In this document: one piece after another, positions 1-6,955 of the stretch | Numbering within the stretch: position 1 is the first letter of the stretch | Layout of the letters: every line of letters starts with the position of its first letter | NCBI GenBank assembly: GCA_017615435.1 | Contig: JAGAAF010000005.1 | Location: 1 to 58,712 of the forward strand | Length of the DNA stretch: 58,712 nt | Direction: 5' to 3' | DNA from: Bacteroidales bacterium | GTDB lineage: Bacteria; Bacteroidota; Bacteroidia; Bacteroidales; UBA932 | Program-made: the position numbers and the translations under genes | Notes under the pieces: generated by a model | Told to the model about the DNA's origin: nothing | What the model saw: the letters and a program-made list of their open reading frames with translations, nothing else | Databases searched by the model: none

Positions 1-12
1 ATCCCTTCTTCG

Positions 13-84
13 TACTGGGTAGGAGAATCGAACTCCTATTGCGAGATTGAGAATCTCGAGTACTAACCGTTATACGAACCCAGC
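13..84 (-). tRNA. tRNA-Glu (anticodon CUC)
   Basis: A complete cloverleaf reads on the minus strand. The 7-bp acceptor stem starts GCTGGGT and closes with ACCCAGT (G1-U72 wobble). The anticodon stem CGAGA/TCTCG encloses loop TTCTCAA, giving anticodon CUC for GAG codons. The T stem AGGAG/CTCCT carries loop TTCGATT. The D arm has a short GTA/TAC stem. The 3' CCA is not encoded and the discriminator is A. It lies downstream of priA on the same strand but has its own promoter at 106-136. Confidence 0.93.
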
Positions 85-105
85 AGTTAGTCCCGATTGG
101 GACTG

Positions 106-136
106 CAAAGATAGATAAAAAAATTAACGCGCCAAA
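106..136 (-). promoter_or_regulatory. Promoter of tRNA-Glu (TTTG-N19-TATCTTTG)
   Basis: On the minus strand TTTG (133-136) is followed after exactly 19 nt by TATCTTTG (106-113). This matches the established Bacteroidota -33/-7 consensus TTTG/TAnnTTTG. A small hairpin, AGTCCC-GATT-GGGACT (89-104), lies in the expected precursor leader just before the mature tRNA. Confidence 0.85.
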
Positions 137-181
137 TTTTTTTGCAGCGGGAGGCGCATTTTTCTCCCGAAGGGTAACTAT

Positions 182-1666
182 TTACAGCGGATCCACGTCG
201 AAGGTGTACAACGCGCCATATTTGAGCTTCAACTCCTGCTTGCGGGCGGCGAGTGAAGAGTCACGCTGAAGGACCTCGCGGCGAACGACAGAGCCCTTGT
301 CGCGCATATCCACAAGACGGGTATACGGCGGAAGCTTAAAAGATTTTCTTTCTGCCAGCAATTCTTCGAGCCCGGCGAGACCACCCGAGACCAAAGCTTT
401 ATAAACAGGGTGCGAAGAAGCACCGCACTGGACAAGCAGCCTATCCGTGTGAGCGCGTATGGAGCAAAGCATCTGCAGAGCCTTTTCATCAGCCCTGAAG
501 TCAGACTTGTCAAATAGTGAATCAGCCTGCAGAACCAGCGTCAGAGCGCTATGCGAAGCGGATTTCCGGGCGGCGACTGCAGTCAGCAGCTGCGGATCGC
601 GGTCCGGAATCACAGAGCGCATCTCCGCGACCGCATCTTCCTCCGTCTGATAGCAACGGACGACTGTCACCAGCGCATCCGCCGGCAGCGCTTTGATCTC
701 CTCCAGCGCCCGACGTGAGTAATTCCCCACCATTCCGCGTTTGTGTTTCTCAGCCGGGATGTCGATAATCTCCACGGACGGCAGGGTCTCGCTGACCGGC
801 ACCAGTTCGTATTTGCCGCTGATGCAGTTGCTCAGACTCTCGAGCGAGGGACAAGCCGAGCCCAGAATCAGGCGGGCACCGTGGAGGCGGGTGAGCATAG
901 CGGCCACATCGCGTCCGTTGTACAGCGGCGCGGGCTCGCTCTGCTTGAACGACACATCCTGCTCCTCGTCCACAATCACCAGCCCCAGGTTATTCCACGG
1001 CAGGAACACGGTCGAGCGCACCCCTATCACCGCCACCGGCTTCAGCGACTCGCGCACGGCGTCTATCACTTCCCTCTTTTCTTTCTGGCCGGATGTGGCC
1101 CCATAGAACATCAGCCTGCCTTTGAGGGCACGGGCCAGCGCATCGCGAAGGCTGAAACCGAAATCCGTCTCCGGCTCCAGAATCAGCACATTATGCCCGG
1201 CATCCAGCGTCCTGCGTATCTCATCAAGATAGTATGGCACACGGTCCGTCCCTCGCAGCAGCACCGGCTTCTCGCCGAAATCCAAAGTATCCTGGAACGC
1301 CTTGGGCTCTTCCGCCGGTTGAGTTTTCTTCTTCGCAGCCATCCTCGCAGAGACCTTTTCAAAGCGCACCTTCTCCGCCGGATACGCCGCCTTATAGACC
1401 TCTCCGAGCGTGCACATATAATATGAGGAGACGAAGTCCCAGAGCTTAAACTCCTCGGGAGTGATGTCAGCCAGGCCTGTCTCCGCCGAATCTATGGGAA
1501 GCACGGTCTTCACGTCCGGCTGTCCGCCCACGCTCACGACCACCCCCACATAGGGCTTCCGCGCAAAATGCACGGCCACCCTCTGCCCCACGTGGACCTC
1601 CTCCGTGGTCGTATACCACGGATTCCAATCCAACTTCAACGGCAGACATACCTGAATGTAACTCAT
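182..1666 (-). CDS. priA: Degenerate, shortened PriA-like primosomal protein N'
   Basis: The 494-aa protein aligns in order with PriA, a replication-restart helicase usually about 800 aa in Bacteroidales. Kept are the N-terminal 3'-DNA-binding domain (roughly 1-95), a DEAH-like block DEEQ at 233-236 with the following KQ..PAPLYN segment, GSACPS at 269-274 (normally GTATPS), a remnant of the lobe-2 block around 379-394, LPPYTRLV at 445-452 and the typical C-terminal DVDPL. Lost are the Walker A motif (136-144 reads LLRGTDRVP, without GKT), the zinc-binding cysteine insert and the motif VI arginines. The frame is open throughout, so it looks selected rather than decayed. The start MSYIQV was chosen because it opens the 3'BD and sits 4 nt after a -7 box; the reading frame runs further upstream into the divergent peptidase gene, which is not PriA sequence. 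I infer a DNA-binding scaffold without helicase activity. Confidence 0.85.
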   Translation of the reverse strand: MSYIQVCLPLKLDWNPWYTTTEEVHVGQRVAVHFARKPYVGVVVSVGGQPDVKTVLPIDSAETGLADITPEEFKLWDFVSSYYMCTLGEVYKAAYPAEKVRFEKVSARMAAKKKTQPAEEPKAFQDTLDFGEKPVLLRGTDRVPYYLDEIRRTLDAGHNVLILEPETDFGFSLRDALARALKGRLMFYGATSGQKEKREVIDAVRESLKPVAVIGVRSTVFLPWNNLGLVIVDEEQDVSFKQSEPAPLYNGRDVAAMLTRLHGARLILGSACPSLESLSNCISGKYELVPVSETLPSVEIIDIPAEKHKRGMVGNYSRRALEEIKALPADALVTVVRCYQTEEDAVAEMRSVIPDRDPQLLTAVAARKSASHSALTLVLQADSLFDKSDFRADEKALQMLCSIRAHTDRLLVQCGASSHPVYKALVSGGLAGLEELLAERKSFKLPPYTRLVDMRDKGSVVRREVLQRDSSLAARKQELKLKYGALYTFDVDPL

Positions 1667-1670
1667 ATAG

Positions 1671-1678
1671 CAAAGATA
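1671..1678 (-). promoter_or_regulatory. -7 box of priA, probably leaderless
   Basis: TATCTTTG on the minus strand is separated from the priA ATG by only CTAT. Transcription in Bacteroidota usually starts a few bases after this box, so the mRNA would begin at or next to the start codon. No convincing -33 TTTG is visible. Confidence 0.65.
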
Positions 1679-1700
1679 ATGATTTTCGAGCCAGAATTCA

Positions 1701-1708
1701 TATATTTG
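1701..1708 (+). promoter_or_regulatory. -7 box of the S9 peptidase gene, probably leaderless
   Basis: TATATTTG is followed by TGT and then the ATG at 1712. With the divergent priA box at 1671-1678 it forms a compact bidirectional promoter of about 45 bp. Confidence 0.6.
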
Positions 1709-1711
1709 TGT

Positions 1712-3577
1712 ATGATACTGAGCATTCTGATCGCCCTCGCGCTGGGCAATGTGATAGAAATAAAGCCGGAAACCAATCCGGACGGCAAGATCCTCACGAT
1801 GCGGGAGGCCACCATCGACCGAAGCGTCTTTCCCGTATTCCCCAGGATGGATATGCCCGACTACCAGGAACCGTATTACAAGGTTCACGAAGAGAAAGGT
1901 GTTTATTACCTGGAGGAAGGCGACACTGTCTGGGTAGCCTTGAATCTGCCCCCCAATCTCCACTGCGGCACAAGCGTCAGCCGCAACGAATTCGGCATCA
2001 ACGGCGGGCTCTTCCCTTCGCCCGAAGGAAGCCGTCTTGCCTTCTACTCCAAAGACGAATCTCTCGTACCCGAATTCCCTCTGCTGGACATCAAAACCGC
2101 CAGCCTGATTCCCCTCAAATATCCTATGAACGGGACGGCTTCCGAAAGGGTGCAACTCGTCGTTTTTGATAAGGGACAATATCACAATACGACCCTGAAA
2201 ATCAACGACTTCGGCCCGGATAGATATATCACCGCTGTAAGTTGGATGGGCGAGGATAAGATACTTGTGCAAGTGCTCGACCGCAGCCAGCACGACCTGC
2301 ATCTTAACCTCTATGACGCGAAGACCGGAGAACTGATAAAAACCATACTTGAAGAGCACAACGATGCCTGGGTTGAACCTTACCTGCCGCAGGTCCAGCT
2401 CACCGACAACCTTTTCCTCTATTTCACCGACAACCGCGACGGTTACAAGGGCATTTACCTGGTCGACCTCGACGGAAGGATTAAACGTGTCACTCCCGCA
2501 CCTGCAGATGTCCAGTTCATCAAGTATCAGGCGGGGTACGTATACTATTATTCGGCCGAAGTCTCCCCTGCCGAGCGGCATCTTTTCAGAATCAAACTCA
2601 CCCCCGGCAAGACAGCCCTTAAATCAAAACTCGGCAAACCGGAGCGCATCACGAAAGAGCGCGGCTGGCACACCGTCCTCGTCAAGGAAAACAACATTAC
2701 AGACCATTACAGCCGCTTCTCGGAGCCTGGATTCGTCCAGTACTACAACTCCAAGTGCAAGCCTTCGGGCGAACAGCTGACAGTCGACGACCCTCTCGCG
2801 GAATACGCCGTGCCGGAGATCGAATTCGGCACCGTTCCCAGCGCGGACGGGCAGTTTGAGAACCACTACCGTCTCTACAAACCCCTCGGCTTCGACCCTT
2901 CGAAGAAATACCCCCTGATAGTCTATGTCTACGGCGGGCCGCACTCGCAGATGGTCAAAGACAGCTGGCTGGGCGGCATCCGGATGTGGGAGCTGCTTAT
3001 GGCCCAGAAGGGCTATGTGGTCTATGTCCAGGACAACCGCGGCACCTCCAACCACGGAGCGGCCTACGAGAAGGCGATCAACCGCCGGTGCGGGCAGGCC
3101 GAAATGGCCGACCAGATGGTGGGGATCAACCGTTTGCTCGAGCAGCCGTGGGTGGACCGTGAGCGTGTGGGCGTGCACGGCTGGAGCTACGGCGGCTTTA
3201 TGACCATAACGATGGCCCTCACGTATCCGGACGTCTTCAAGGTGGCGGTCGCAGGCGGTCCCGTGATCGACTGGAGCTGGTACGAAGTTATGTACGGCGA
3301 GCGCTATATGGACACTGAAGCGACCAATCCGGACGGCTTCGCCCTCACCCGCCTCCAGGACAAAGCCGACAAGCTCGAAGCTAAGCTCCTCATCTGCCAG
3401 GGGGCAAACGACGTCACAGTCGTCTGGCAGCACTCCCTGAGCTTCGTGCAGGCCTGCATAAATGCCGGCAAGCAGGTCGACTACTTCCCCTTCCCGACGG
3501 CCGACCACAATATGGTGCGCGGCGAACGCGTCTACCTATATCAGAAAATAACCGACTATTTCGATAGCAATTTATGA
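1712..3577 (+). CDS. S9 family dipeptidyl-peptidase IV-like serine peptidase
   Basis: A 621-aa protein with an N-terminal beta-propeller (about 20-370) and a C-terminal alpha/beta-hydrolase fold. The catalytic triad is visible: Ser492 in HGWSYGGF, Asp567 in GANDV and His599 in DHNM. DPP-IV enzymes remove Xaa-Pro or Xaa-Ala dipeptides from N-termini. It is about 100 aa shorter than usual Bacteroidota DPP-IV, the first propeller blades being trimmed. The start MILSIL follows a -7 box and gives a short hydrophobic stretch (2-12), a weak signal peptide; upstream start codons in frame fall inside priA. Its stop overlaps the next start by ATGA, so it is coupled to the M20 dipeptidase. Confidence 0.85.
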   Translation: MILSILIALALGNVIEIKPETNPDGKILTMREATIDRSVFPVFPRMDMPDYQEPYYKVHEEKGVYYLEEGDTVWVALNLPPNLHCGTSVSRNEFGINGGLFPSPEGSRLAFYSKDESLVPEFPLLDIKTASLIPLKYPMNGTASERVQLVVFDKGQYHNTTLKINDFGPDRYITAVSWMGEDKILVQVLDRSQHDLHLNLYDAKTGELIKTILEEHNDAWVEPYLPQVQLTDNLFLYFTDNRDGYKGIYLVDLDGRIKRVTPAPADVQFIKYQAGYVYYYSAEVSPAERHLFRIKLTPGKTALKSKLGKPERITKERGWHTVLVKENNITDHYSRFSEPGFVQYYNSKCKPSGEQLTVDDPLAEYAVPEIEFGTVPSADGQFENHYRLYKPLGFDPSKKYPLIVYVYGGPHSQMVKDSWLGGIRMWELLMAQKGYVVYVQDNRGTSNHGAAYEKAINRRCGQAEMADQMVGINRLLEQPWVDRERVGVHGWSYGGFMTITMALTYPDVFKVAVAGGPVIDWSWYEVMYGERYMDTEATNPDGFALTRLQDKADKLEAKLLICQGANDVTVVWQHSLSFVQACINAGKQVDYFPFPTADHNMVRGERVYLYQKITDYFDSNL

Positions 3578-4920
3578 AACAGTACATCCAGGAAAATAAA
3601 GAGCGCTTCTTCGAGGAACTCTTCAGCCTATTGAGAATCCCGTCCATCAGCGCAAAGGCCGAGAACAAACCGGATATGAAACGCTGCGCCGAAAGGCTGG
3701 CGGAGCTCCTGCTCGAAGCGGGAGCCGACGAAGCGGCGGTCTACCCCAGCAAGGGCAACCCGGTCGTGTTCGGCCAGAAGATAATCGACCCCACGGCGAA
3801 GACCGTGCTGGTCTACGGCCACTACGACGTCCAGCCGCCGGAGCCGCTCGACAAATGGCTTACGGACCCTTTCGAGCCCGTCATCCACGACGACGCCATC
3901 TGGGCGCGCGGGGCCAACGACGACAAGGGCCAGCTCTTTATGCACATAAAGGCCTTCGAATACCAGGTCCGCACGGGCAAGTTGCGCCATAACGTGAAGT
4001 TCATCTTCGAGGGCGAAGAGGAAATCGGCAGTCCCAGCCTCCCCGACTGGATGCGCGAACACAAAGACCTCCTGAAGGCCGATATCTGCCTCGTCTCGGA
4101 CACCACTATGATAAGCGAAAAGGTCCCGAGCATCAACTGCGGAATGCGTGGCCTCAGCTACCTGGAAGTCAAAGTCACCGGTCCCAATAAAGACCTCCAT
4201 AGCGGCCACTACGGCGGAGCGGTGGCAAACCCCATCACCGTCCTCTGCGAAATGATAGCGAAGCTCCACGATGAGAACCAGCGCGTCGCCGTTCCCGGCT
4301 TCTACGACAAAGTCGTGGAGCTCTCCGCGGAAGACCGCGCCCTCCTCTCGAAAGCCCCGTTCGACATAGACGAATACAAGCAGTTCCTGGGAATCGACGA
4401 AGTGCGCGGCGAAAAAGGCTACACTACCCTCGAACGCACCGGTATCAGGCCCTGCCTGGATGTCTGCGGAATCTGGGGCGGCTACACCGGCGAAGGCGCC
4501 AAGACCGTCCTTCCCAGCGAAGCCCACGCGAAGATATCTATGCGTCTGGTACCCAACCAGTTAAGTCGTGAGATCACTCCCCTCTTCAAGCGCTATTTCG
4601 AGAGCATCGCCCCTAAAGACGTCCACGTCGAAGTCAAAGAATGCGAAGGCGGCGACGGATTCCTCATCCCCATCAGCTCGGACGCTTACAAAGCCGCCGC
4701 GCGCGCCATCGGAGAGGTCTACGGAATCGAACCCGTCCCCAGCCGCGGCGGCGGCTCCATCGCCGTCCTCGCCGAAATGCAGCAGATCCTCGGAATCGAC
4801 CCGCTCCTGATGGGCTTCGGCCTCGAACGCGACACCATCCACTCCCCCAATGAGAGTTACCTGCTCAAACAACTCTTCGGTGGAATGGAATCTATCGCAC
4901 TGTTCTATCAGTACTACTAG
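3574..4920 (+). CDS. M20 family metallodipeptidase
   Basis: A 448-aa zinc dipeptidase of the M20/M25/M40 family, full length for the Bacteroidota group. Metal-site motifs appear in order: GHYDVQPP (His and Asp), GANDDKG (bridging Asp), EGEEEIGS (general-base Glu and zinc Glu), LVSDT (Asp) and the C-terminal IHSPNE His. The lid/dimerisation domain carries LHSGHYGG. There is no signal peptide, so it is cytoplasmic. The ATGA overlap with the S9 peptidase gene supports a joint peptide-catabolic role: dipeptides released by the peptidase could be hydrolysed here. The exact dipeptide preference cannot be read from sequence. Confidence 0.93.
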   Translation: MKQYIQENKERFFEELFSLLRIPSISAKAENKPDMKRCAERLAELLLEAGADEAAVYPSKGNPVVFGQKIIDPTAKTVLVYGHYDVQPPEPLDKWLTDPFEPVIHDDAIWARGANDDKGQLFMHIKAFEYQVRTGKLRHNVKFIFEGEEEIGSPSLPDWMREHKDLLKADICLVSDTTMISEKVPSINCGMRGLSYLEVKVTGPNKDLHSGHYGGAVANPITVLCEMIAKLHDENQRVAVPGFYDKVVELSAEDRALLSKAPFDIDEYKQFLGIDEVRGEKGYTTLERTGIRPCLDVCGIWGGYTGEGAKTVLPSEAHAKISMRLVPNQLSREITPLFKRYFESIAPKDVHVEVKECEGGDGFLIPISSDAYKAAARAIGEVYGIEPVPSRGGGSIAVLAEMQQILGIDPLLMGFGLERDTIHSPNESYLLKQLFGGMESIALFYQYY

Positions 4921-4924
4921 TTTA

Positions 4925-5051
4925 AAGAATTACATACCTCACTCTGAAGACCCTAAGCACCCGCGCTTGATAGCGGGGGGGACCTCCAGCGCGAAGCGCG
5001 TCAGGTGGGATGAGCGAAGCGAAGGTCTGAAGAGTGAGGTATGTGATTCTT
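4925..5051. repeat. Long imperfect inverted repeat between convergent genes
   Basis: Arms of 28 bases (4925-4952 and 5024-5051) match almost perfectly in inverse orientation; both contain ACATACCTCACTCT or its complement AGAGTGAGGTATGT. Two nested hairpins sit inside: CCCGC/GCGGG near 4960-4978, and ACCT..GCGCGAAGCGCG..AGGT at 4982-5006. The element fills the whole gap between two convergent genes. It could act as a bidirectional terminator or be a REP/BIME-like mobile palindrome; the AGCGAAGCGA phrase favours a dispersed repeat. Confidence 0.75.
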
Positions 5052-5951
5052 CTACCTTAAGATAGATTTATTAGCCAGATTGATTCGAATTTTGGTCATC
5101 GAACTACCTTTGTAATAGATCATTGCAAGGGTGGTTTCGTTTTCGAAGTAGAAGTTTTTCAAGTACCACTGGGTTTGGCGGTTGGTGCAGATAGGGAGAG
5201 CCCAGGCGAGAATGTAATTACCGTTCGAGGTGTTGCGGATGACGAGGACGGTGTAGCCGCGGGCGTCGATGGCGGCGCACTGGTACTTGCCCTTGGCCTC
5301 CTTGCGCGCCGACGCAAACGCCGCGGCAAGCGAACTCTCGGCCGGGATGCTGCCGATCTCGAACTTCTTGGCCGTGGTCATCGCCTTCGGATTGCGATCC
5401 AACCACCATTCTATCGCCTTATCGGTCAGATAAACATCCTCCGGAAGGACGACCAGGCGCTCATCCGCGGCCATCAGGGCAGCAAGATAATCTGTTGCCG
5501 GCGACGGATTCTCCACGAACGCGAGATTCGACATACCCTCTATCTTGAAGTCAGGCAAAGCCGACGGATTCTTAAGGTTGCGCCCGCTGAAAGTGACCGT
5601 CTCCGTCGCGCAGTCGGCAAGAGCCACCAGAGAAACGGCATAATCCAGCTCCTTCCCTCCGTCATAACTGTTCAGATAGGAAAACCGAGCATATTGAACA
5701 CCCTGGATATCAACTATTTTCAGTGAATCCAGGAGGGATGTGACAGCTCCTTCCTGACGCTCGAAGCTGATGGTAACAGGCTCCCCCGCCGGTTTCCAAT
5801 CCTTGCCCTTGAGCACAAGCGGCCTGACAACCGCAGACGTATCATTGCACTCGAATCCGGCCGAATAGACCTTCGGACCGGACTTGGCCGCGCCGCATCC
5901 TGTGAGGAGCAGCGCAGCCATAGCCAGAACCGGAATAAATCTTTCAAGCAT
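5052..5951 (-). CDS. Predicted lipoprotein of unknown function
   Basis: A 299-aa protein with a lipoprotein signal peptide: hydrophobic 5-17 and lipobox LTGC with Cys19. I recognise no family. The rest looks like a soluble, beta-rich periplasmic or surface domain with several Asn-Gly/Gly-Asn turns and no further membrane segment. It is the last gene of the TPR-barrel-gyrB-HD-tig operon: its ATG shares one base with the tig stop (TAATG), implying translational coupling. Confidence 0.75.
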   Translation of the reverse strand: MLERFIPVLAMAALLLTGCGAAKSGPKVYSAGFECNDTSAVVRPLVLKGKDWKPAGEPVTISFERQEGAVTSLLDSLKIVDIQGVQYARFSYLNSYDGGKELDYAVSLVALADCATETVTFSGRNLKNPSALPDFKIEGMSNLAFVENPSPATDYLAALMAADERLVVLPEDVYLTDKAIEWWLDRNPKAMTTAKKFEIGSIPAESSLAAAFASARKEAKGKYQCAAIDARGYTVLVIRNTSNGNYILAWALPICTNRQTQWYLKNFYFENETTLAMIYYKGSSMTKIRINLANKSILR

Positions 5952-6943
5952 TACTTAAGCTCGCGGAATTTCTCGGAAGTGATCTTCTTCGCCTTGAGGG
6001 TGATGGTTTCCTTGATCTTTGCAAGGACCTTCTGATCCTCCACCTGCTCGGCAAGGCGATCAATCTGCTTGCGGTCGTTCAGGACATTCTTCACAGCCTC
6101 GGCTATCATATCCTCGGGGACGTTTCCGATGCCATACATCGCGTACTGATAGGTCACGAAAGCCTTTGCGGCCTCCTCGATATCCTTCTGCTCGATTTCG
6201 AAGCCGAACTTCTTCATAAGGAAACCCCTGACGAGCTGCCACTTGAAGTCCTCGAGGAAAGCCGGGAACTCCTTGTCAAGCTGTTCCTCAGTAACCTTGC
6301 CCTCATTGGCGTGAAGCAGCCACCTGCGAAGGAAAGCCTCCGGAAGCTCCACTGCAGCCTTAGCCACATAGAAGTCACGGATGTCCTTGTTCAGGCGCCA
6401 GGCCGCCTCGTCCTTGTTGGATGCCTCCAGACGCTCTGCAACCTCCTTCTCGATGTCTTCGTCGGTCTTCTCTTCCTTGCGTCCTTCATAGTACTTCTTC
6501 ATCGAAGCGACCATATCCTGCTTCTCCTTCGCGGAAGAAGTGATGGTGTAGTTCACGACACTGTCGGACTTCTCCACCTCGACCTTGATCTCAGGTGAAA
6601 GGGCGATATCGAACACGAAATCGAAATCGTTGCCGCTGGTCCACTCGATCTCCGGCTGGTTCTCGCTGCCGAGAGGCTCGCCGAGGATATGGAGCTTCTC
6701 GTCGTCGATATATTTACCGAGCGACTCTCCCACCACTTCATTCACTGCGTCTGCCAGCACCTGTCCGCCATAGACCTTCTGGATTAGGGACATAGGCACG
6801 TTACCTTTGCGGAAGCCCTTGAAATCGGCGTGACGCCTGACTTCCGCGAGTTTTTTCCTTTCAATTTCGGCGTAGTCCGCCGCCTCGATGTGCATTGTAA
6901 GCTCGATGTTGAGCTTGTCTACCTGTTTCTTTGTGATTTTCAT
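5951..6943 (-). CDS. tig: Trigger factor lacking the PPIase domain
   Basis: Ribosome-bound chaperone. The N-terminal ribosome-binding domain is clear, with signature GFRKGNVP at 43-50 and the downstream YGGQVLADAVNEVV helix. The helical C-terminal chaperone domain is also clear (for example LPEAFLRRWLLHANEG and the QYAMYGIGNVPED segment typical of Bacteroidota Tig). The protein is 330 aa against about 430-450 aa normally, and the missing length corresponds to the FKBP-type peptidyl-prolyl isomerase domain, which would fall near residue 140. The reading frame is intact. It starts 12 nt after the 7TM-HD gene and overlaps the following lipoprotein gene by one base. Confidence 0.92.
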   Translation of the reverse strand: MKITKKQVDKLNIELTMHIEAADYAEIERKKLAEVRRHADFKGFRKGNVPMSLIQKVYGGQVLADAVNEVVGESLGKYIDDEKLHILGEPLGSENQPEIEWTSGNDFDFVFDIALSPEIKVEVEKSDSVVNYTITSSAKEKQDMVASMKKYYEGRKEEKTDEDIEKEVAERLEASNKDEAAWRLNKDIRDFYVAKAAVELPEAFLRRWLLHANEGKVTEEQLDKEFPAFLEDFKWQLVRGFLMKKFGFEIEQKDIEEAAKAFVTYQYAMYGIGNVPEDMIAEAVKNVLNDRKQIDRLAEQVEDQKVLAKIKETITLKAKKITSEKFRELK

Positions 6944-6955
6944 ATTTCGTTGTGA

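Noticed and set aside
1667..2581. Extension of the minus-strand priA frame to 799 aa
   Set aside because: It runs antisense through the S9 peptidase gene, past a good priA promoter, and the added sequence is unlike PriA.
4850..5065. Small plus-strand frame across the M20 gene end
   Set aside because: Mostly inside the inverted repeat and the end of a real gene.
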